From Rhodoferax sp. (lineage in GTDB: Bacteria > Pseudomonadota > Gammaproteobacteria > Burkholderiales > Burkholderiaceae_C), in the NCBI RefSeq assembly GCF_018780565.1, contig NZ_JADMJN010000003.1, positions 434,001 to 498,000 on the forward strand: a stretch of 64,000 nt of DNA. Reading direction: 5' to 3'. A program made the translations under genes and the position numbers. The notes below the pieces were generated by a model. That model saw only the letters and a program-made list of their open reading frames with translations, was not told the DNA's origin and did no database searches. This document shows positions 8,955 to 21,771 of the stretch, one piece after another (within the stretch, counting starts at the first letter, position 1; each line of letters opens with the position of its first letter).

Positions 8955-9809
8955 TCAGGGGCGTGACAGCGCGTCGATGCCCAGGACACTGCAGTCGTCA
9001 TTTCCATGCCCGGCAGAGATGAGCTGATCCATTCGCGCGGCTATCGATGCAAGTGCCGCCATGGGACGCTGGCCCGCGGTTTCCAGCATCAGTCCGACAT
9101 CCTTGCGCCCCATCGTCAATTCAAAGCTCGGTGCAAAGTTGCCTTGTGCCATCTTCATGCCTCGCCCGCTCACGCTGGTATTCAGATCGATCATGCCCAA
9201 AAGCCTGATCGCGTCTTCAGGCTTCACGTTGCTTGCCTGTGCCAGGGTCAGTATGTCGGCGACCAGGGCCGCGACACCGATGATCATGGCATTGCCGAAC
9301 AGTTTGTTCACCGCAGCCAGGTCGGCGCGCTCGCCCATGTATTCCAGCCGCCCCGTCATTTTGGCCAGGTCAGCCTTCACACTGTCGAACAGTGCCCGGG
9401 GTCCGGCGGCCATCATCGTGCCCTGGGCCGTGCGGGCTGCGGGTGGACCCATGAAAACCGGACAGTGCAGGTATTTCACCCCCTGCGCGTTGAGCCGTTG
9501 CAGGCGCTCTGCCGTGCGCGCGGGTAGTGTGGTGGTGTGATCGATGACGATGGCATCCGGTGACAGTCCTGCGCGTGCGGCTGCCAACACTTCTTCAACC
9601 ACAGCGTCGTCCTTGAGCACGAGGTGAATGCGCCGGGCCTTGCGCACGGCTTCGGTCGGACTGGCCGCAGCAATCACGCCGAATGAGGCAAGCGCACGGA
9701 CCTTGTCCGGGGACCGGTTCCAGGCCGTGACGGTGTCGCCGCGTTGGGCCGCCGCTTCAGCGAAGGCACTACCGAGCAGGCCGGTACCGAGAAATGCAAT
9801 GTTTGACAT
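8955..9809 (-). CDS. 3-hydroxyisobutyrate dehydrogenase-like NAD(P)-dependent oxidoreductase
   Basis: A 284-residue member of the beta-hydroxyacid dehydrogenase family. The Rossmann fold opens with FLGTGLLGSAFAEAA and the substrate-side motif HCPVFMGPP is present (the family usually has DAPVSGG). The helix that carries the catalytic Lys reads AAVNKLFGNAM, matching the KxxxN pattern. Substrates of the family include 3-hydroxyisobutyrate, tartronate semialdehyde and glyoxylate; the exact one cannot be told here. A strong AAGGAG lies 7 bases before the ATG. Confidence 0.88.
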   Translation of the reverse strand: MSNIAFLGTGLLGSAFAEAAAQRGDTVTAWNRSPDKVRALASFGVIAAASPTEAVRKARRIHLVLKDDAVVEEVLAAARAGLSPDAIVIDHTTTLPARTAERLQRLNAQGVKYLHCPVFMGPPAARTAQGTMMAAGPRALFDSVKADLAKMTGRLEYMGERADLAAVNKLFGNAMIIGVAALVADILTLAQASNVKPEDAIRLLGMIDLNTSVSGRGMKMAQGNFAPSFELTMGRKDVGLMLETAGQRPMAALASIAARMDQLISAGHGNDDCSVLGIDALSRP

Positions 9810-9865
9810 GGGGTATCTCCTTCAAGTTGGGGGGCGTTCAAATCAAGGAAGCCGGCGCCCAGGGT

Positions 9866-10522
9866 TCAGCCCCTGGATGCCATCAGCAAGACCACCAGGG
9901 CGCCCGCGCCACCATCGGCGGGCTTGGCTTGCACGAAAGCCAGTACCTCCTGCTTCTGTACAAGCCAGCTGTGCACCCGGCTCTTGAGTACTGGCGCCTT
10001 GCCCGGCGAACCCAGGCCCTTGCCGTGCACCACACGCACGCAGCGGATGCCCTGTTTGTGTGCCTCGCGGATGAAAAAGCTCAGTTGCTCACGGGCTTCG
10101 TCGCGGCGCATGCCGTGCAGGTCGATTTGTCGCTGAATGGACCAGTCACCACGGCGCAATTTCCGGGTGACATCAGGGCCAATGCCCGGGCGGCGAAAAC
10201 TCAGGAGTTCGTCGGTATCAAGCAAGGTGCCAACGTCGAACTCGTCACTGATGGCCTCAATCAGCACCGCTTTTTCATCTCTTTGGTACTGCATGGTTTG
10301 GACTATCGGCCGCTCTTTTTTCAATAGCACCCGGTTTTTTTCCTGCAGAGGCTGAACGACGCCCGCAGCCCGAATGAACAGGCTTTTTTCACTGGCGGCT
10401 TGCCGCCGGGCCTGAGCCTGCTCGGCCGCTTGCCGGGCCTCGCGCTCCATCTGCGCTTCGATCTCGCGTTGAACCAGCTTCAGATCCGCCAGGCTGGTAA
10501 CCTTCATGGGCTTGGCTGTCAT
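9866..10522 (-). CDS. Smr-domain protein (MutS2 C-terminal-like endonuclease)
   Basis: A 218-residue protein with a charged, Gln/Ala/Arg-rich, probably coiled N-terminal half and a C-terminal Smr domain. The domain shows the [15 protein letters not shown] segment and the VVHGKGLGS motif typical of this nuclease family, which nicks DNA or cleaves RNA. The start overlaps the radC stop (ATGA at 10519-10522), so the two genes are translationally coupled. Both handle nucleic acids, though a joint function is not established. Confidence 0.9.
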   Translation of the reverse strand: MTAKPMKVTSLADLKLVQREIEAQMEREARQAAEQAQARRQAASEKSLFIRAAGVVQPLQEKNRVLLKKERPIVQTMQYQRDEKAVLIEAISDEFDVGTLLDTDELLSFRRPGIGPDVTRKLRRGDWSIQRQIDLHGMRRDEAREQLSFFIREAHKQGIRCVRVVHGKGLGSPGKAPVLKSRVHSWLVQKQEVLAFVQAKPADGGAGALVVLLMASRG

Positions 10523-11220
10523 AGCAGGCCCCGCTCGGCCATGGACAAAGCTTCACCGGGGGCCACGATCACATGGTCGAGCACGCGCACATCAACCAGC
10601 GCCAGTGTGGTCTTCAGGGTTTGCGTCAGGGCCTCGTCGGCCCGTGATGGTTGTACCGAGCCGCTGGGGTGGTTGTGGGCCAGCACCACGGCAGCGGCCT
10701 GATGGTGCAGGGCGCGCAGCACCACTTCGCGCGGGTAAACGCTGGTTTGCGTCAAGGTGCCGCGAAACAGCTCCTCCATGGCCAACAGGCGGTTTTGCAC
10801 GTCCAGAAACAGCACGGCAAACACTTCATGCGGTTTGGCGGCCAGATGCAATTGCAGGTAGTGCTTGACCGCGTCAGGGGTGGCAAAGATGGTGCGTTCC
10901 TTGAGCTGCTGCGCCAGTGCCCGGCGCGACAACTCCAGCACGGCCACAAGCTCAGCGCGTTTGGCCGGACCCAGACCTTTGACGCGCTTCAGGTCGTCCG
11001 CCGTGGCGTGCAGCAGGCCGGCTATGCCATCAAAACCATCGTGGTCGTTGGCGTCGGTCTTGAGCTGCAACAGCTCCTGAGCCATTTGCAGTACCCCTTT
11101 GCCTTTGATACCGGTCCGCAATAGCAGGGCCAGCAGCTCGGCATCGCTCAAGGCGCCGGGGCCGCGCGCCAGCAGCTTTTCACGGGGACGGGCGTCAAGG
11201 GGAAGGTCTTTGAGGGGCAT
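10519..11220 (-). CDS. radC: RadC family JAB/MPN+ protein
   Basis: A 233-residue RadC homologue: an N-terminal helix-hairpin-helix region ([16 protein letters not shown]) followed by the JAB metalloprotease-like fold with the zinc-site pattern HNHPSG...D ([17 protein letters not shown]). The biological role of RadC is unsettled despite its old DNA-repair label. The ATG is at 11220. The divergent fkpB gene starts 71 bp away, so the promoters of both lie in that short gap. Confidence 0.95.
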   Translation of the reverse strand: MPLKDLPLDARPREKLLARGPGALSDAELLALLLRTGIKGKGVLQMAQELLQLKTDANDHDGFDGIAGLLHATADDLKRVKGLGPAKRAELVAVLELSRRALAQQLKERTIFATPDAVKHYLQLHLAAKPHEVFAVLFLDVQNRLLAMEELFRGTLTQTSVYPREVVLRALHHQAAAVVLAHNHPSGSVQPSRADEALTQTLKTTLALVDVRVLDHVIVAPGEALSMAERGLL

Positions 11221-11291
11221 GGGGGCGGGCTTTTACAATGAGGGCAGTTTATTCGCCAAAGCGCCACCTTGCGCGTCTGCCCAGGACTTTT

Positions 11292-11756
11292 ATGACATCC
11301 ACCCTTGCCTGTGTTCAACCCGGTTCATTTCTCACGCTGCACTACCGCATGGCCGGGCCTGCCGGTGATGTGATCAACACCTTTGAAGGCAAACCCGCCA
11401 CCCTGACCCTGGGTGCCGGCGAACTGTCGCCAGCGGTGGAGGCGCATTTGCTCGGTCTGGCTGAAGGCAGTCGCGTCACCTTTGAACTGGCGGCGGGGAC
11501 GGCCTTTGGCGCGCGCAATCCCGACATGCTGCAATGGCTGGCACGCAAGGTGCTGGTCGACATGGGGGATGCCACTGAGCAGTACCAGGTGGGCGATGTG
11601 GTTCAGTTCCCAACGCCGGATGGTAAGGGCCAGTTTGCCGGCTCGGTGCAGCAGTTGCGAAGTGATGAGCGGGGCGATGCCATTTTGTTTGATTTCAATC
11701 ACCCGCTGGCAGGCCAGCCCGTGACGTTTGAAGTCCACGTGATCGGTATTCTGTGA
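11292..11756 (+). CDS. fkpB: FKBP-type peptidyl-prolyl isomerase, SlpA/FkpB type
   Basis: A 154-residue cytoplasmic FKBP with the inserted-in-flap (IF) arrangement of Slp[12 protein letters not shown], then [22 protein letters not shown] and the AFGARNPD flap. It isomerises X-Pro bonds and acts as a folding helper. The ATG at 11292 gives the family length; the in-frame extension to 11238 has no support. Its stop overlaps the GTG start of ispH. The fkpB-ispH pairing is conserved in proteobacteria. Confidence 0.92.
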   Translation: MTSTLACVQPGSFLTLHYRMAGPAGDVINTFEGKPATLTLGAGELSPAVEAHLLGLAEGSRVTFELAAGTAFGARNPDMLQWLARKVLVDMGDATEQYQVGDVVQFPTPDGKGQFAGSVQQLRSDERGDAILFDFNHPLAGQPVTFEVHVIGIL

Positions 11757-12694
11757 GCACCGTGTTGCCCCAGGAGATTCTTCTGGCCGAGCCACGCGGC
11801 TTCTGCGCGGGCGTGGACCGGGCCATCGAGATCGTTGAACGCGCGCTGCACAAGTTCGGCGCACCGATTTACGTGCGCCATGAAATCGTGCACAACACCT
11901 ACGTGGTGAATGACCTCAAGACCAAAGGCGCTATTTTTATCGAAGCACTGGATGATGTACCGGCCGGGGCTACGCTCATTTTTTCTGCCCATGGCGTAAG
12001 CCGGGCGGTGCAGGCGGAGGCCGCTGCCAGGGGCTTTCAGATTTTTGACGCCACCTGCCCCTTGGTGACCAAGGTGCATGTTGAGGTTGCCAAGCTGCAC
12101 AGGGAAGGTTATGAATTCATCATGATCGGCCACAAGGGGCACCCCGAGGTGGAAGGCACCATGGGTCAGCTCGACAGCGGCATTCATCTGGTGGAAGACG
12201 TGGCCGACGTGGCTCGCGTGCAACCCGCTCAGATCGAAAAATTGGCTGTGGTGACGCAAACCACCCTGAGCGTGGACGACGCCGCCGAGATCGCTGCTGC
12301 TGTCAGGGCGCGTTTCCCCAATGCTCGTCAGCCCAAGCAGCAAGACATCTGCTATGCCACGCAGAACCGGCAGGACGCGGTCAAGGTCATGAGCCCCCAG
12401 GTGGATGTGCTCATCGTGGTGGGCAGTCCCACCAGCTCCAACAGCAATCGTCTGGCCGAATTGGCGCGCAAGCTGGGTACTGAAAGCTACATGGTGGACG
12501 GCGCCGATGAGTTGCAAGAGCAATGGTTTGAGGGGCGCCAGCGTGTCGGCTTGACCGCCGGCGCATCGGCCCCCGAGATACTGGTGCGCCAGGTGATCGA
12601 CCGCATCAAGGCTCTGGGTGCCGTCTCGGTGCGCAAGATGGACGGTATCGAAGAGACCGTGAAATTCCCGTTGCCCAAAGGCCTGAAACTCTGA
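11753..12694 (+). CDS. ispH: 4-hydroxy-3-methylbut-2-enyl diphosphate reductase
   Basis: Last enzyme of the MEP isoprenoid pathway: it reduces HMBPP to IPP and DMAPP with a [4Fe-4S] centre. The three cluster Cys residues are present in [20 protein letters not shown] and [11 protein letters not shown], along with TSSNSNRL and TAGASAPE. At 313 residues it has the normal length. The start is GTG at 11753, overlapping the fkpB stop (GTGA), which indicates translational coupling. serS follows 16 bp downstream. Confidence 0.97.
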   Translation: MSTVLPQEILLAEPRGFCAGVDRAIEIVERALHKFGAPIYVRHEIVHNTYVVNDLKTKGAIFIEALDDVPAGATLIFSAHGVSRAVQAEAAARGFQIFDATCPLVTKVHVEVAKLHREGYEFIMIGHKGHPEVEGTMGQLDSGIHLVEDVADVARVQPAQIEKLAVVTQTTLSVDDAAEIAAAVRARFPNARQPKQQDICYATQNRQDAVKVMSPQVDVLIVVGSPTSSNSNRLAELARKLGTESYMVDGADELQEQWFEGRQRVGLTAGASAPEILVRQVIDRIKALGAVSVRKMDGIEETVKFPLPKGLKL

Positions 12695-12701
12695 ATATTG
12701 A

Positions 12702-14045
<1,344 letters not shown>

Positions 14046-14168
14046 CAGGGATCTGTAAAGTAACCGATGTACCATGGCTGGTGAGAATTTTCCAAATTGC
14101 AGTCGCGAGCTGACTCAGGAGCCTGGTACTTGAACTTCGAATCTGTCCAGCGTCGACCGGCAACGCAC

Positions 14169-15209
14169 ATGCGCGCTGACCTGGCCGCATGGCGCCTTCT
14201 GGCAGCATTCGCCTTCGGGTTGTTGTTTTGCCTGTCGGGGCGGGCCGAAGAAACCCTGCGCGTCCTGACGTGGCCGGGCTATGCCGACAGCGATCTGGTC
14301 AAGGCATTCGAAAAAGAGCACGGTGTGCGCGTCGAAGTCACCTTCGTCAGCTCGGACGACGTGTTGCGCCAGAAGGTCAGCGCCAATCAAGGCGCGGATT
14401 TTGACGTGTTTGCGGCCAATACCGCCGAGTTGCAGCATTACCTTGCCAAGAAGTTGATTGTTCCCCTGCGGCTCAAGAACATACCCAATACAGCAAACCA
14501 ATTGCCCCGGTTTCGGGATGCCCGCAGCATTCCGGGCATCACGCATCTGGGTGAGGTCTATGCGGTTCCCTATACTTATTCGGAAATGGGGCTGATCTAT
14601 GACCGCAAGCAATTCAAGGAGCCCCCGACATCGCTGGCGGCCATGTGGGATCCGAAATACAAGGGGCGCGTGCTCGCCTTCAATGCGAGCAGCCACAACT
14701 TCTCGCTGGCAGCCCTGGTGCTGGATGGCAAGCCATTTCAGATCGAGGAAAAGAAATTCAAAGGCGTTGTGCACCACTTGATCGCGTTGCGCCGCAATGT
14801 GCTGACCTTTTATAACTTGCCGGAAGAATCGGTTGAGCTGTTTCGCAGCCATAACGCTGCCTTGATGTTTGCCAACTACGGCAGTCAGCAGCTCAAGCTC
14901 TTGCGCGATGCCGGTGCGGACGTTGGCTATGTCATTCCCGCGCAGGGCGCGTTGGCCTGGCTGGACTGCTGGGCGATGACACGGGGGGTTAAAAACATAA
15001 GTCTGGCTGAGAACTGGATCAACTACATGCTGGACAAAAAGGTGAGCGCCGAGTTGACCCGCCGTCAGGGTCTTCCCAATACCATTGAGGCAAATACCAA
15101 CGCCAAGGATACGGACAAAATCATTTGGCTGGAACCGGTGGAAGATGACAAGCGCCGGGCGGCGCTTTGGGCTCGCATCATGTCCGGCGATCTGCCGGGG
15201 CGGTTCTAG
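14169..15209 (+). CDS. PotD/NspS-like periplasmic binding protein (probable polyamine-type sensor)
   Basis: A 346-residue exported protein with a signal peptide and a spermidine/putrescine-binding (PotD/PotF) fold: TLRVLTWPGYADSDLVKAFE, GADFDVFAA, the central AVPYTYSEMGLIYD and a C-terminal GLPNT segment. I chose ATG 14169 because it leads straight into the signal peptide; an upstream TTG at 14097 adds 24 polar residues. There are no transport permease or ATPase genes nearby. Instead, a membrane diguanylate cyclase starts 3 bp after the stop. This matches the NspS-MbaA arrangement of Vibrio, where a PotD-like protein is a polyamine sensor and not an importer. Confidence 0.85.
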   Translation: MRADLAAWRLLAAFAFGLLFCLSGRAEETLRVLTWPGYADSDLVKAFEKEHGVRVEVTFVSSDDVLRQKVSANQGADFDVFAANTAELQHYLAKKLIVPLRLKNIPNTANQLPRFRDARSIPGITHLGEVYAVPYTYSEMGLIYDRKQFKEPPTSLAAMWDPKYKGRVLAFNASSHNFSLAALVLDGKPFQIEEKKFKGVVHHLIALRRNVLTFYNLPEESVELFRSHNAALMFANYGSQQLKLLRDAGADVGYVIPAQGALAWLDCWAMTRGVKNISLAENWINYMLDKKVSAELTRRQGLPNTIEANTNAKDTDKIIWLEPVEDDKRRAALWARIMSGDLPGRF

Positions 15210-15212
15210 CGG

Positions 15213-16931
15213 ATGAAATACGGCATCGGCTTAAAGCTGGGACTCCTGCTGGCCACCTTTGGTCTGGTCGCAATGGGCACGGTGGGCTATTACTCTTACG
15301 CGAGCAGCCGCACCGCGTTGCTGGCCGCTTCGCAGCGGGATTTGCTGACGGCCACGCAGGTGCTGGGGCGCAGTTTTCAGGGCAGTATTGATGAAATTGC
15401 CACCGATACTTCCCTGCTGGCGCGTCTGCCTGCAAGTTCGGTGCTTGCCAATGCCCCTGCCGGGGCACGCTCCGAGCGTGACAAGCAACTGGTGGCGGAT
15501 GTATTTGCGTCCATGCTGGCCGTGCACCCGGAGTACTATCAAATTCGTTTGATCGATGCCGATCACCATGGCCTGGAGTTGATTCGTGTGGATCGGGATG
15601 GCGACAAGCTCTCGCGGGTGCCTGAAGTCGATCTGCAGGAAAAAGCCCATTACCCCTATGTTTTCAATACCCTGCTGTTGAGCGCGGGACAGGTGTACCT
15701 GTCAGACATCGGTATCAATCATGAAGAAGGTGCACATTCCGGCTTGGGCAAGCCGACCGTGCGAGTGGCCACCCCGGTTGTATCTGGTGACGGAAAAGTC
15801 GTGGGCCTGGTGGTGATCAGCCTGGACCTGAACAGCCTTTTTGCGCGTTTGAAAACTGATCTTCCCAAGCCGTATCAGTTGTATCTCAGCAACCATTGGG
15901 GTGACTACCTGATTCATCCCGACCCTGCCGAAGCATTCGGGTTTGACCAGGGCCGTCGGGTCTTTATTCAGGATTCATTTGAGTCCGTTGCCTCGCTGGT
16001 GAAAGGCACGAGTGACAGCGTCGTGACAAATATGGAGAGCCCTCAACATGCCCCCAAAGGGTTGGTGGCTGCATTTGTTCGCTTGCCATTTGGTGGCTCC
16101 AGTGAGAGCAAGTTTGTGATCCTGGGCTTGTCTCAGCCGCTGGAGGCGGTGGTGCGGGAAACCAAACGCCTGGGTTGGAACACCCTGCAGATGATTCTGG
16201 TGTTGGGTGCGCTGGCCGTGGGGCTAGCCGCGCTGGTGTCAAGGGCTGTGACTGGACCTCTGCGCGCCATGGCCGATGCGATGAAGCTCTTTTCAAAGGA
16301 TCAAACAGTCAGTGAGCTGCCATCAGCGCGTCGGGATGAAATCGGGCTCCTCGCGCGCAGTTTGAACGAAATGCAGACGGCCATGGTCAGGAATATGCGG
16401 GAACTCAATGAGAGTCGGCAAAGCCTCAAGCACCTGGCGCAGCACGATACCCTGACCGGCTTGCCCAACCGTGCCTTGTTCGATGATCGATTGGGGCAAG
16501 CGGTCTCGCAGGCGCGCCGCGATCAGACGCGCATCGCACTGCTGTTTGTGGATCTTGACGGGTTCAAGGATATCAACGACACCTATGGTCACCATGCGGG
16601 GGACTTGTTGCTCACGGCCGCAGCCAAGCGTATGGAAGCCTGTGTGCGCGATGCGGATACCGTGGGGCGTCTGGGCGGTGACGAATTTGTGGTGCTGTTG
16701 ACTTACGTCGAAGCGGACCAGGACGCGCTGCTGGTGGCGCAAAAGATATGCAATACCCTGGGGCGTCCCTTTGAGGTCGATAGTCTGCTGCTGGATATTT
16801 CCGCCAGCATCGGGATTGCCATTTACCCCGATCATGGTGATGACGAACTGTCGCTTTCCAGAAGCGCTGATGCCGCCATGTACATCGCCAAGAAAAAGGG
16901 TGGCGATTGCGCCTGGATTTTTGGCCACTGA
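15213..16931 (+). CDS. Membrane diguanylate cyclase with periplasmic Cache-type sensor
   Basis: A 572-residue protein: transmembrane helix about residues 8-30, a periplasmic domain of roughly 290 residues resembling dCache, a second helix near 323-347, HAMP, and a GGDEF domain. The active loop is intact (GGDEF, 488-492) and an RxxD inhibitory site (RDAD, 479-482) sits five residues upstream, so the enzyme should make c-di-GMP and be product-inhibited. No EAL domain follows, unlike Vibrio MbaA. Tight linkage to the PotD-like gene suggests that the binding protein docks on the periplasmic domain. Confidence 0.93.
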   Translation: MKYGIGLKLGLLLATFGLVAMGTVGYYSYASSRTALLAASQRDLLTATQVLGRSFQGSIDEIATDTSLLARLPASSVLANAPAGARSERDKQLVADVFASMLAVHPEYYQIRLIDADHHGLELIRVDRDGDKLSRVPEVDLQEKAHYPYVFNTLLLSAGQVYLSDIGINHEEGAHSGLGKPTVRVATPVVSGDGKVVGLVVISLDLNSLFARLKTDLPKPYQLYLSNHWGDYLIHPDPAEAFGFDQGRRVFIQDSFESVASLVKGTSDSVVTNMESPQHAPKGLVAAFVRLPFGGSSESKFVILGLSQPLEAVVRETKRLGWNTLQMILVLGALAVGLAALVSRAVTGPLRAMADAMKLFSKDQTVSELPSARRDEIGLLARSLNEMQTAMVRNMRELNESRQSLKHLAQHDTLTGLPNRALFDDRLGQAVSQARRDQTRIALLFVDLDGFKDINDTYGHHAGDLLLTAAAKRMEACVRDADTVGRLGGDEFVVLLTYVEADQDALLVAQKICNTLGRPFEVDSLLLDISASIGIAIYPDHGDDELSLSRSADAAMYIAKKKGGDCAWIFGH

Positions 16932-16973
16932 TTGAGCACTGAAGTCTCATAAATTGGGTTGCCCACAGTTTTT

Positions 16974-16990
16974 TATGCAACCAGTTGCAA
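16974..16990. promoter_or_regulatory. Upstream PadR/AphA-like operator (site 1)
   Basis: ATGCAA-CCAG-TTGCAA, preceded by T, fits TATGCA-N6-TGCA, the type of palindrome bound by the PadR-family regulator AphA. It overlaps the proposed -35 box. Its centre is 40 bp from that of site 2, about four helical turns. Confidence 0.6.
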
Positions 16991-17013
16991 TTTTGTTATT
17001 TTCAAATTACATT
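16985..17013 (+). promoter_or_regulatory. Probable sigma-70 promoter of the oxidoreductase-PadR operon
   Basis: TTGCAA (16985-16990), a 17-base spacer and TACATT (17008-17013) form a reasonable -35/-10 pair. Transcription would start near 17020, inside operator site 2, so both operators are placed for repression. AAGGAG at 17035-17040 then serves the ATG at 17046. Confidence 0.5.
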
Positions 17014-17030
17014 TATGCAACTGATTGCAT
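17014..17030. promoter_or_regulatory. Downstream PadR/AphA-like operator (site 2)
   Basis: ATGCAA-CTGA-TTGCAT is a perfect palindrome preceded by T. It lies immediately after the -10 box and covers the predicted transcription start. The same sequence type occurs at site 1. Confidence 0.65.
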
Positions 17031-17033
17031 TAA

Positions 17034-19070
<2,037 letters not shown>

Positions 19071-19099
19071 AAATCAAATAGACTCGAAAGGAAAACACT

Positions 19100-19540
19100 A
19101 TGACGACTGCACTCACGCACCTGCACCCCGCCGTGGCCAAATCACTGGCAACCTGGCACCACATGATTGCTTCGGCGGACCTGTCGGCTTTGCCGTCGCT
19201 GCTGCACCCCGATGCGATGTTCCGTTCACCCATGGCTTTTTCGCCTTACCACTCGGCGCAGGCGGTGTCCCTGATTTTGAACACCGTCTTTGGTGTGTTC
19301 GAAAATTTCGCCTATCACCGCGAACTGGCTACCGACGACGGCCTGAGCGTGGTACTGGAATTCAGCGCCAGTGTGGGGGACAAGCAACTCAAGGGCATTG
19401 ACCTGATTCGCTTTGATGAGCAGGGAAAAATTGTCGAATTTGAAGTCATGATCCGTCCCCTGAGCGGGCTGCAGGCCCTGGGTGGCGAAATGGGCAAGCG
19501 CCTGGCGCAGCACTTGCCTGCGTTCAAGGGCAGCAAATAA
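19100..19540 (+). CDS. SnoaL-like / NTF2-fold protein
   Basis: A 146-residue protein with the cone-shaped alpha+beta fold of the SnoaL/NTF2 superfamily: helical N terminus with WHHMIASADLSALPSLLHPDAMFRSP, then strands ending in FDEQGKIVEFEVMIRP. Members include isomerases, dehydratases and ligand-binding proteins, so the reaction cannot be assigned. It lies between the FadH-like and PadR genes, with GAAAGGAAAA before its ATG, and presumably acts on the same substrate or protects the cell from it. Confidence 0.82.
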   Translation: MTTALTHLHPAVAKSLATWHHMIASADLSALPSLLHPDAMFRSPMAFSPYHSAQAVSLILNTVFGVFENFAYHRELATDDGLSVVLEFSASVGDKQLKGIDLIRFDEQGKIVEFEVMIRPLSGLQALGGEMGKRLAQHLPAFKGSK

Positions 19541-19564
19541 AGCTGGAACGGAGCGAACCCCCGG

Positions 19565-20101
19565 ATGTCATTGCCGCATGCACTCTTGACTGCTTTGCTG
19601 GAGCAACCAAGCGCCGGGCTGGAGCTTGCCCGCCGCTTTGACCGCTCCATCGGTTTCTTCTGGCATGCAACCCACCAGCAGATCTACCGAGAGCTCGGAC
19701 GTCTGGAAAGTGCAGGCTGGGTGGAGGCCCTCCCCGCAGAGACCGGAAGAGGGCGCAAGAAAGCTTATCGGGTGCTGCCTGCCGGGCAAGAGGAACTCAA
19801 ACGCTGGACGGCCGAAAGCCATGACCCGAAACCCTTGCGCGAGGAGTTCATGCTCAGATTGCGGGCCGAGGCGGTTATCGGCCCGACCACGCTCAAGGCA
19901 GACATCGAACGCCGACTCGCCTTGCATCGCGAGAAGCTGGCGCTTTACCGCAAGCTGGAAGAAGCCGATTTTCCGGGCGAGGACGCCAGCCGTGAGGTTC
20001 AACTGCAGCACCTGGTGCTCACGGCAGGCATCATGTTCGAGGCCTCCTGGGTGGCGTGGTCAGAAAAGGCCTTGCAAGTGCTGTCGCAGCCCAAGCCCTA
20101 G
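19565..20101 (+). CDS. PadR-family transcriptional regulator (AphA-like length)
   Basis: A 178-residue regulator with an N-terminal winged helix (HALLTALLEQPSAGLELARRFDRS...HATHQQIYRELGRLESAGWV) and a C-terminal helical domain (LHREKLALYRKLEEADF) that forms the dimer. The size and two-domain form match the Vir-type PadR subgroup that includes Vibrio AphA. It is the third gene behind a promoter carrying two AphA-like palindromes, so autoregulation of the operon is likely. It converges with the acyl-CoA ligase gene. Confidence 0.9.
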   Translation: MSLPHALLTALLEQPSAGLELARRFDRSIGFFWHATHQQIYRELGRLESAGWVEALPAETGRGRKKAYRVLPAGQEELKRWTAESHDPKPLREEFMLRLRAEAVIGPTTLKADIERRLALHREKLALYRKLEEADFPGEDASREVQLQHLVLTAGIMFEASWVAWSEKALQVLSQPKP

Positions 20102-20117
20102 TTTGCACTGTGTGGGG

Positions 20118-21686
20118 TCAGAGGATGCGGCTCTTGTGCCCGCTCCAGTATGGATCGCGCAAAGTCCGCTTGTAGAGTTTGCCTGTGGGCAGACGTGGCA
20201 ACTGATTGGTAAAGTCCACCGAGCGGGGGCATTTCTGGCGAGCCAGATGGGCTGCACAAAATGCAATCAATTCCTGCTCCAGCTCCGGGCCTGGCTTGAT
20301 GCCAGGCAGCAGCTGCACCACCGCCTTGACCTCTTCGCCCAGGTCTTCGTTCGGCACACCAAACACAGCAGCGTCAGCCACCTTGGGATGGGTGATCAGC
20401 AGGTTCTCACTTTCCTGCGGGTAAATGTTCACACCTCCGGAGATGATCATGAACGAGGTGCGGTCGGTCAGGTAGAGAAAGCCGTCCTCGTCGGTGTAGC
20501 CCATGTCGCCAACCGTGCTCATGCTGCCGTCGGCAGACCGGGTCAGGGCGGTGCGTGCCGGGTCATTGAAATACACAAATGGCGATGCGGTCTTGAACCA
20601 TATCTCGCCCGGTGTGCCTTTGGGCACGGGTTGCATCTGCTCGTCCAGCACATGAAGGTCTCCCAGCAGCACACGCCCCACGCTGCCCCGGTGAGCCAGC
20701 CACTCGGAGGTGTCGCAGGCCGTGAAGCCTAGGCCTTCTGTTGCGCCGTAATACTCATGAATGATGGGCCCCCACCAGCTGATCATTTCCTCCTTCACCT
20801 GCACAGGGCAAGGCGCTGCCGCATGGATTGCGATCTTCAGGGACGAGAGGTCATGGCGGGTGCGTTCTTCAACCGGCAATTTGAGCATGCGGCTGAACAT
20901 GGTGGGCACCAGTTGCGTGTGCGTGATGCGGTAGCGCTCGACCAATTCCAGATACTGCTGCGGATCGAAGTGCTCCATGATGATGACGGTGCCGCCATTG
21001 CGCAGCGCCAGGCTCACATTGGCCAAGGGTGCCGAGTGGTACAGCGGTGCGGGCGACAGGTAAATCATGCCCTCCTCGCACTGCCAAAGCTTGTTCAGAA
21101 AGTTAAACAGCGGCAGTGGTTGGCTGGGCGGGTCCGGTGGCAGCGGTCGCAAAATGCCTTTGGGCTGACCGGTGGTGCCCGACGAGTACAGCATGGAGGT
21201 ACCCAGCCATTCATCGGCAATGGGCGTGACAGGGTAGGGCGCAATGGCCGCAGCATAGTCACACAGAACTGCAGAGCCGGCCATGCCTTGGGTCGCCGGG
21301 CCGCCATCCACCACCAGGCACATCTTCACCTTAGGACAGGCGGGCAGGGCCTTTTGTGCCACCGCAAGCCGCTCTCTGGAGGTAATCAGCAGACCGGCCT
21401 CGCTGTTGTTGAGGATGTAGGTCAGTTCCTCGGCGGTCAGAAAGGCGTTGACGCAGGTGTAGTACAGGCCGGAGCGTTCGCCAGCTACACAGGCTTCCAT
21501 GTAGCGGCTGTTGTTTTCCATGAAGACGGCATAGTGGTCCAACCGCTGCAGACCGCGTGCGCGCAGCAGATGCGCCAGTTGGTTGCTGCGCTGCTCCAGC
21601 TGTTCATAGCTGACCGACTCGCCACTCGTTGCCATGATGAAGGCTGGCTGGCTGGCGCGTTGCTGGGCGTAGTGACCTGGGTACAT
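20118..21686 (-). CDS. Acyl-CoA synthetase (AMP-dependent ligase)
   Basis: A 522-residue adenylate-forming enzyme that activates a carboxylic acid to an acyl-CoA. The phosphate loop reads MLYSSGTTGQPKGI, followed by YYGATEGLG, GDMGYTDEDGFLYLTDRTSFMIISGG and a C-terminal PTGKLYKR Lys motif. I place the start at ATG 21686, where the sequence begins MYPGHYA as in homologues; the in-frame extension to 21746 adds 20 residues without support. The convergent oxidoreductase operon could act on the same CoA thioester, but nothing in the sequence proves it. Confidence 0.9.
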   Translation of the reverse strand: MYPGHYAQQRASQPAFIMATSGESVSYEQLEQRSNQLAHLLRARGLQRLDHYAVFMENNSRYMEACVAGERSGLYYTCVNAFLTAEELTYILNNSEAGLLITSRERLAVAQKALPACPKVKMCLVVDGGPATQGMAGSAVLCDYAAAIAPYPVTPIADEWLGTSMLYSSGTTGQPKGILRPLPPDPPSQPLPLFNFLNKLWQCEEGMIYLSPAPLYHSAPLANVSLALRNGGTVIIMEHFDPQQYLELVERYRITHTQLVPTMFSRMLKLPVEERTRHDLSSLKIAIHAAAPCPVQVKEEMISWWGPIIHEYYGATEGLGFTACDTSEWLAHRGSVGRVLLGDLHVLDEQMQPVPKGTPGEIWFKTASPFVYFNDPARTALTRSADGSMSTVGDMGYTDEDGFLYLTDRTSFMIISGGVNIYPQESENLLITHPKVADAAVFGVPNEDLGEEVKAVVQLLPGIKPGPELEQELIAFCAAHLARQKCPRSVDFTNQLPRLPTGKLYKRTLRDPYWSGHKSRIL

Positions 21687-21771
21687 GCAGTGAACTCCTG
21701 GAAATGCCGAGGCGGGACACGATATCCAGCCGGTCGCGTGGAGCATCTTACCCGGGACTGCTTGTCAGGGC

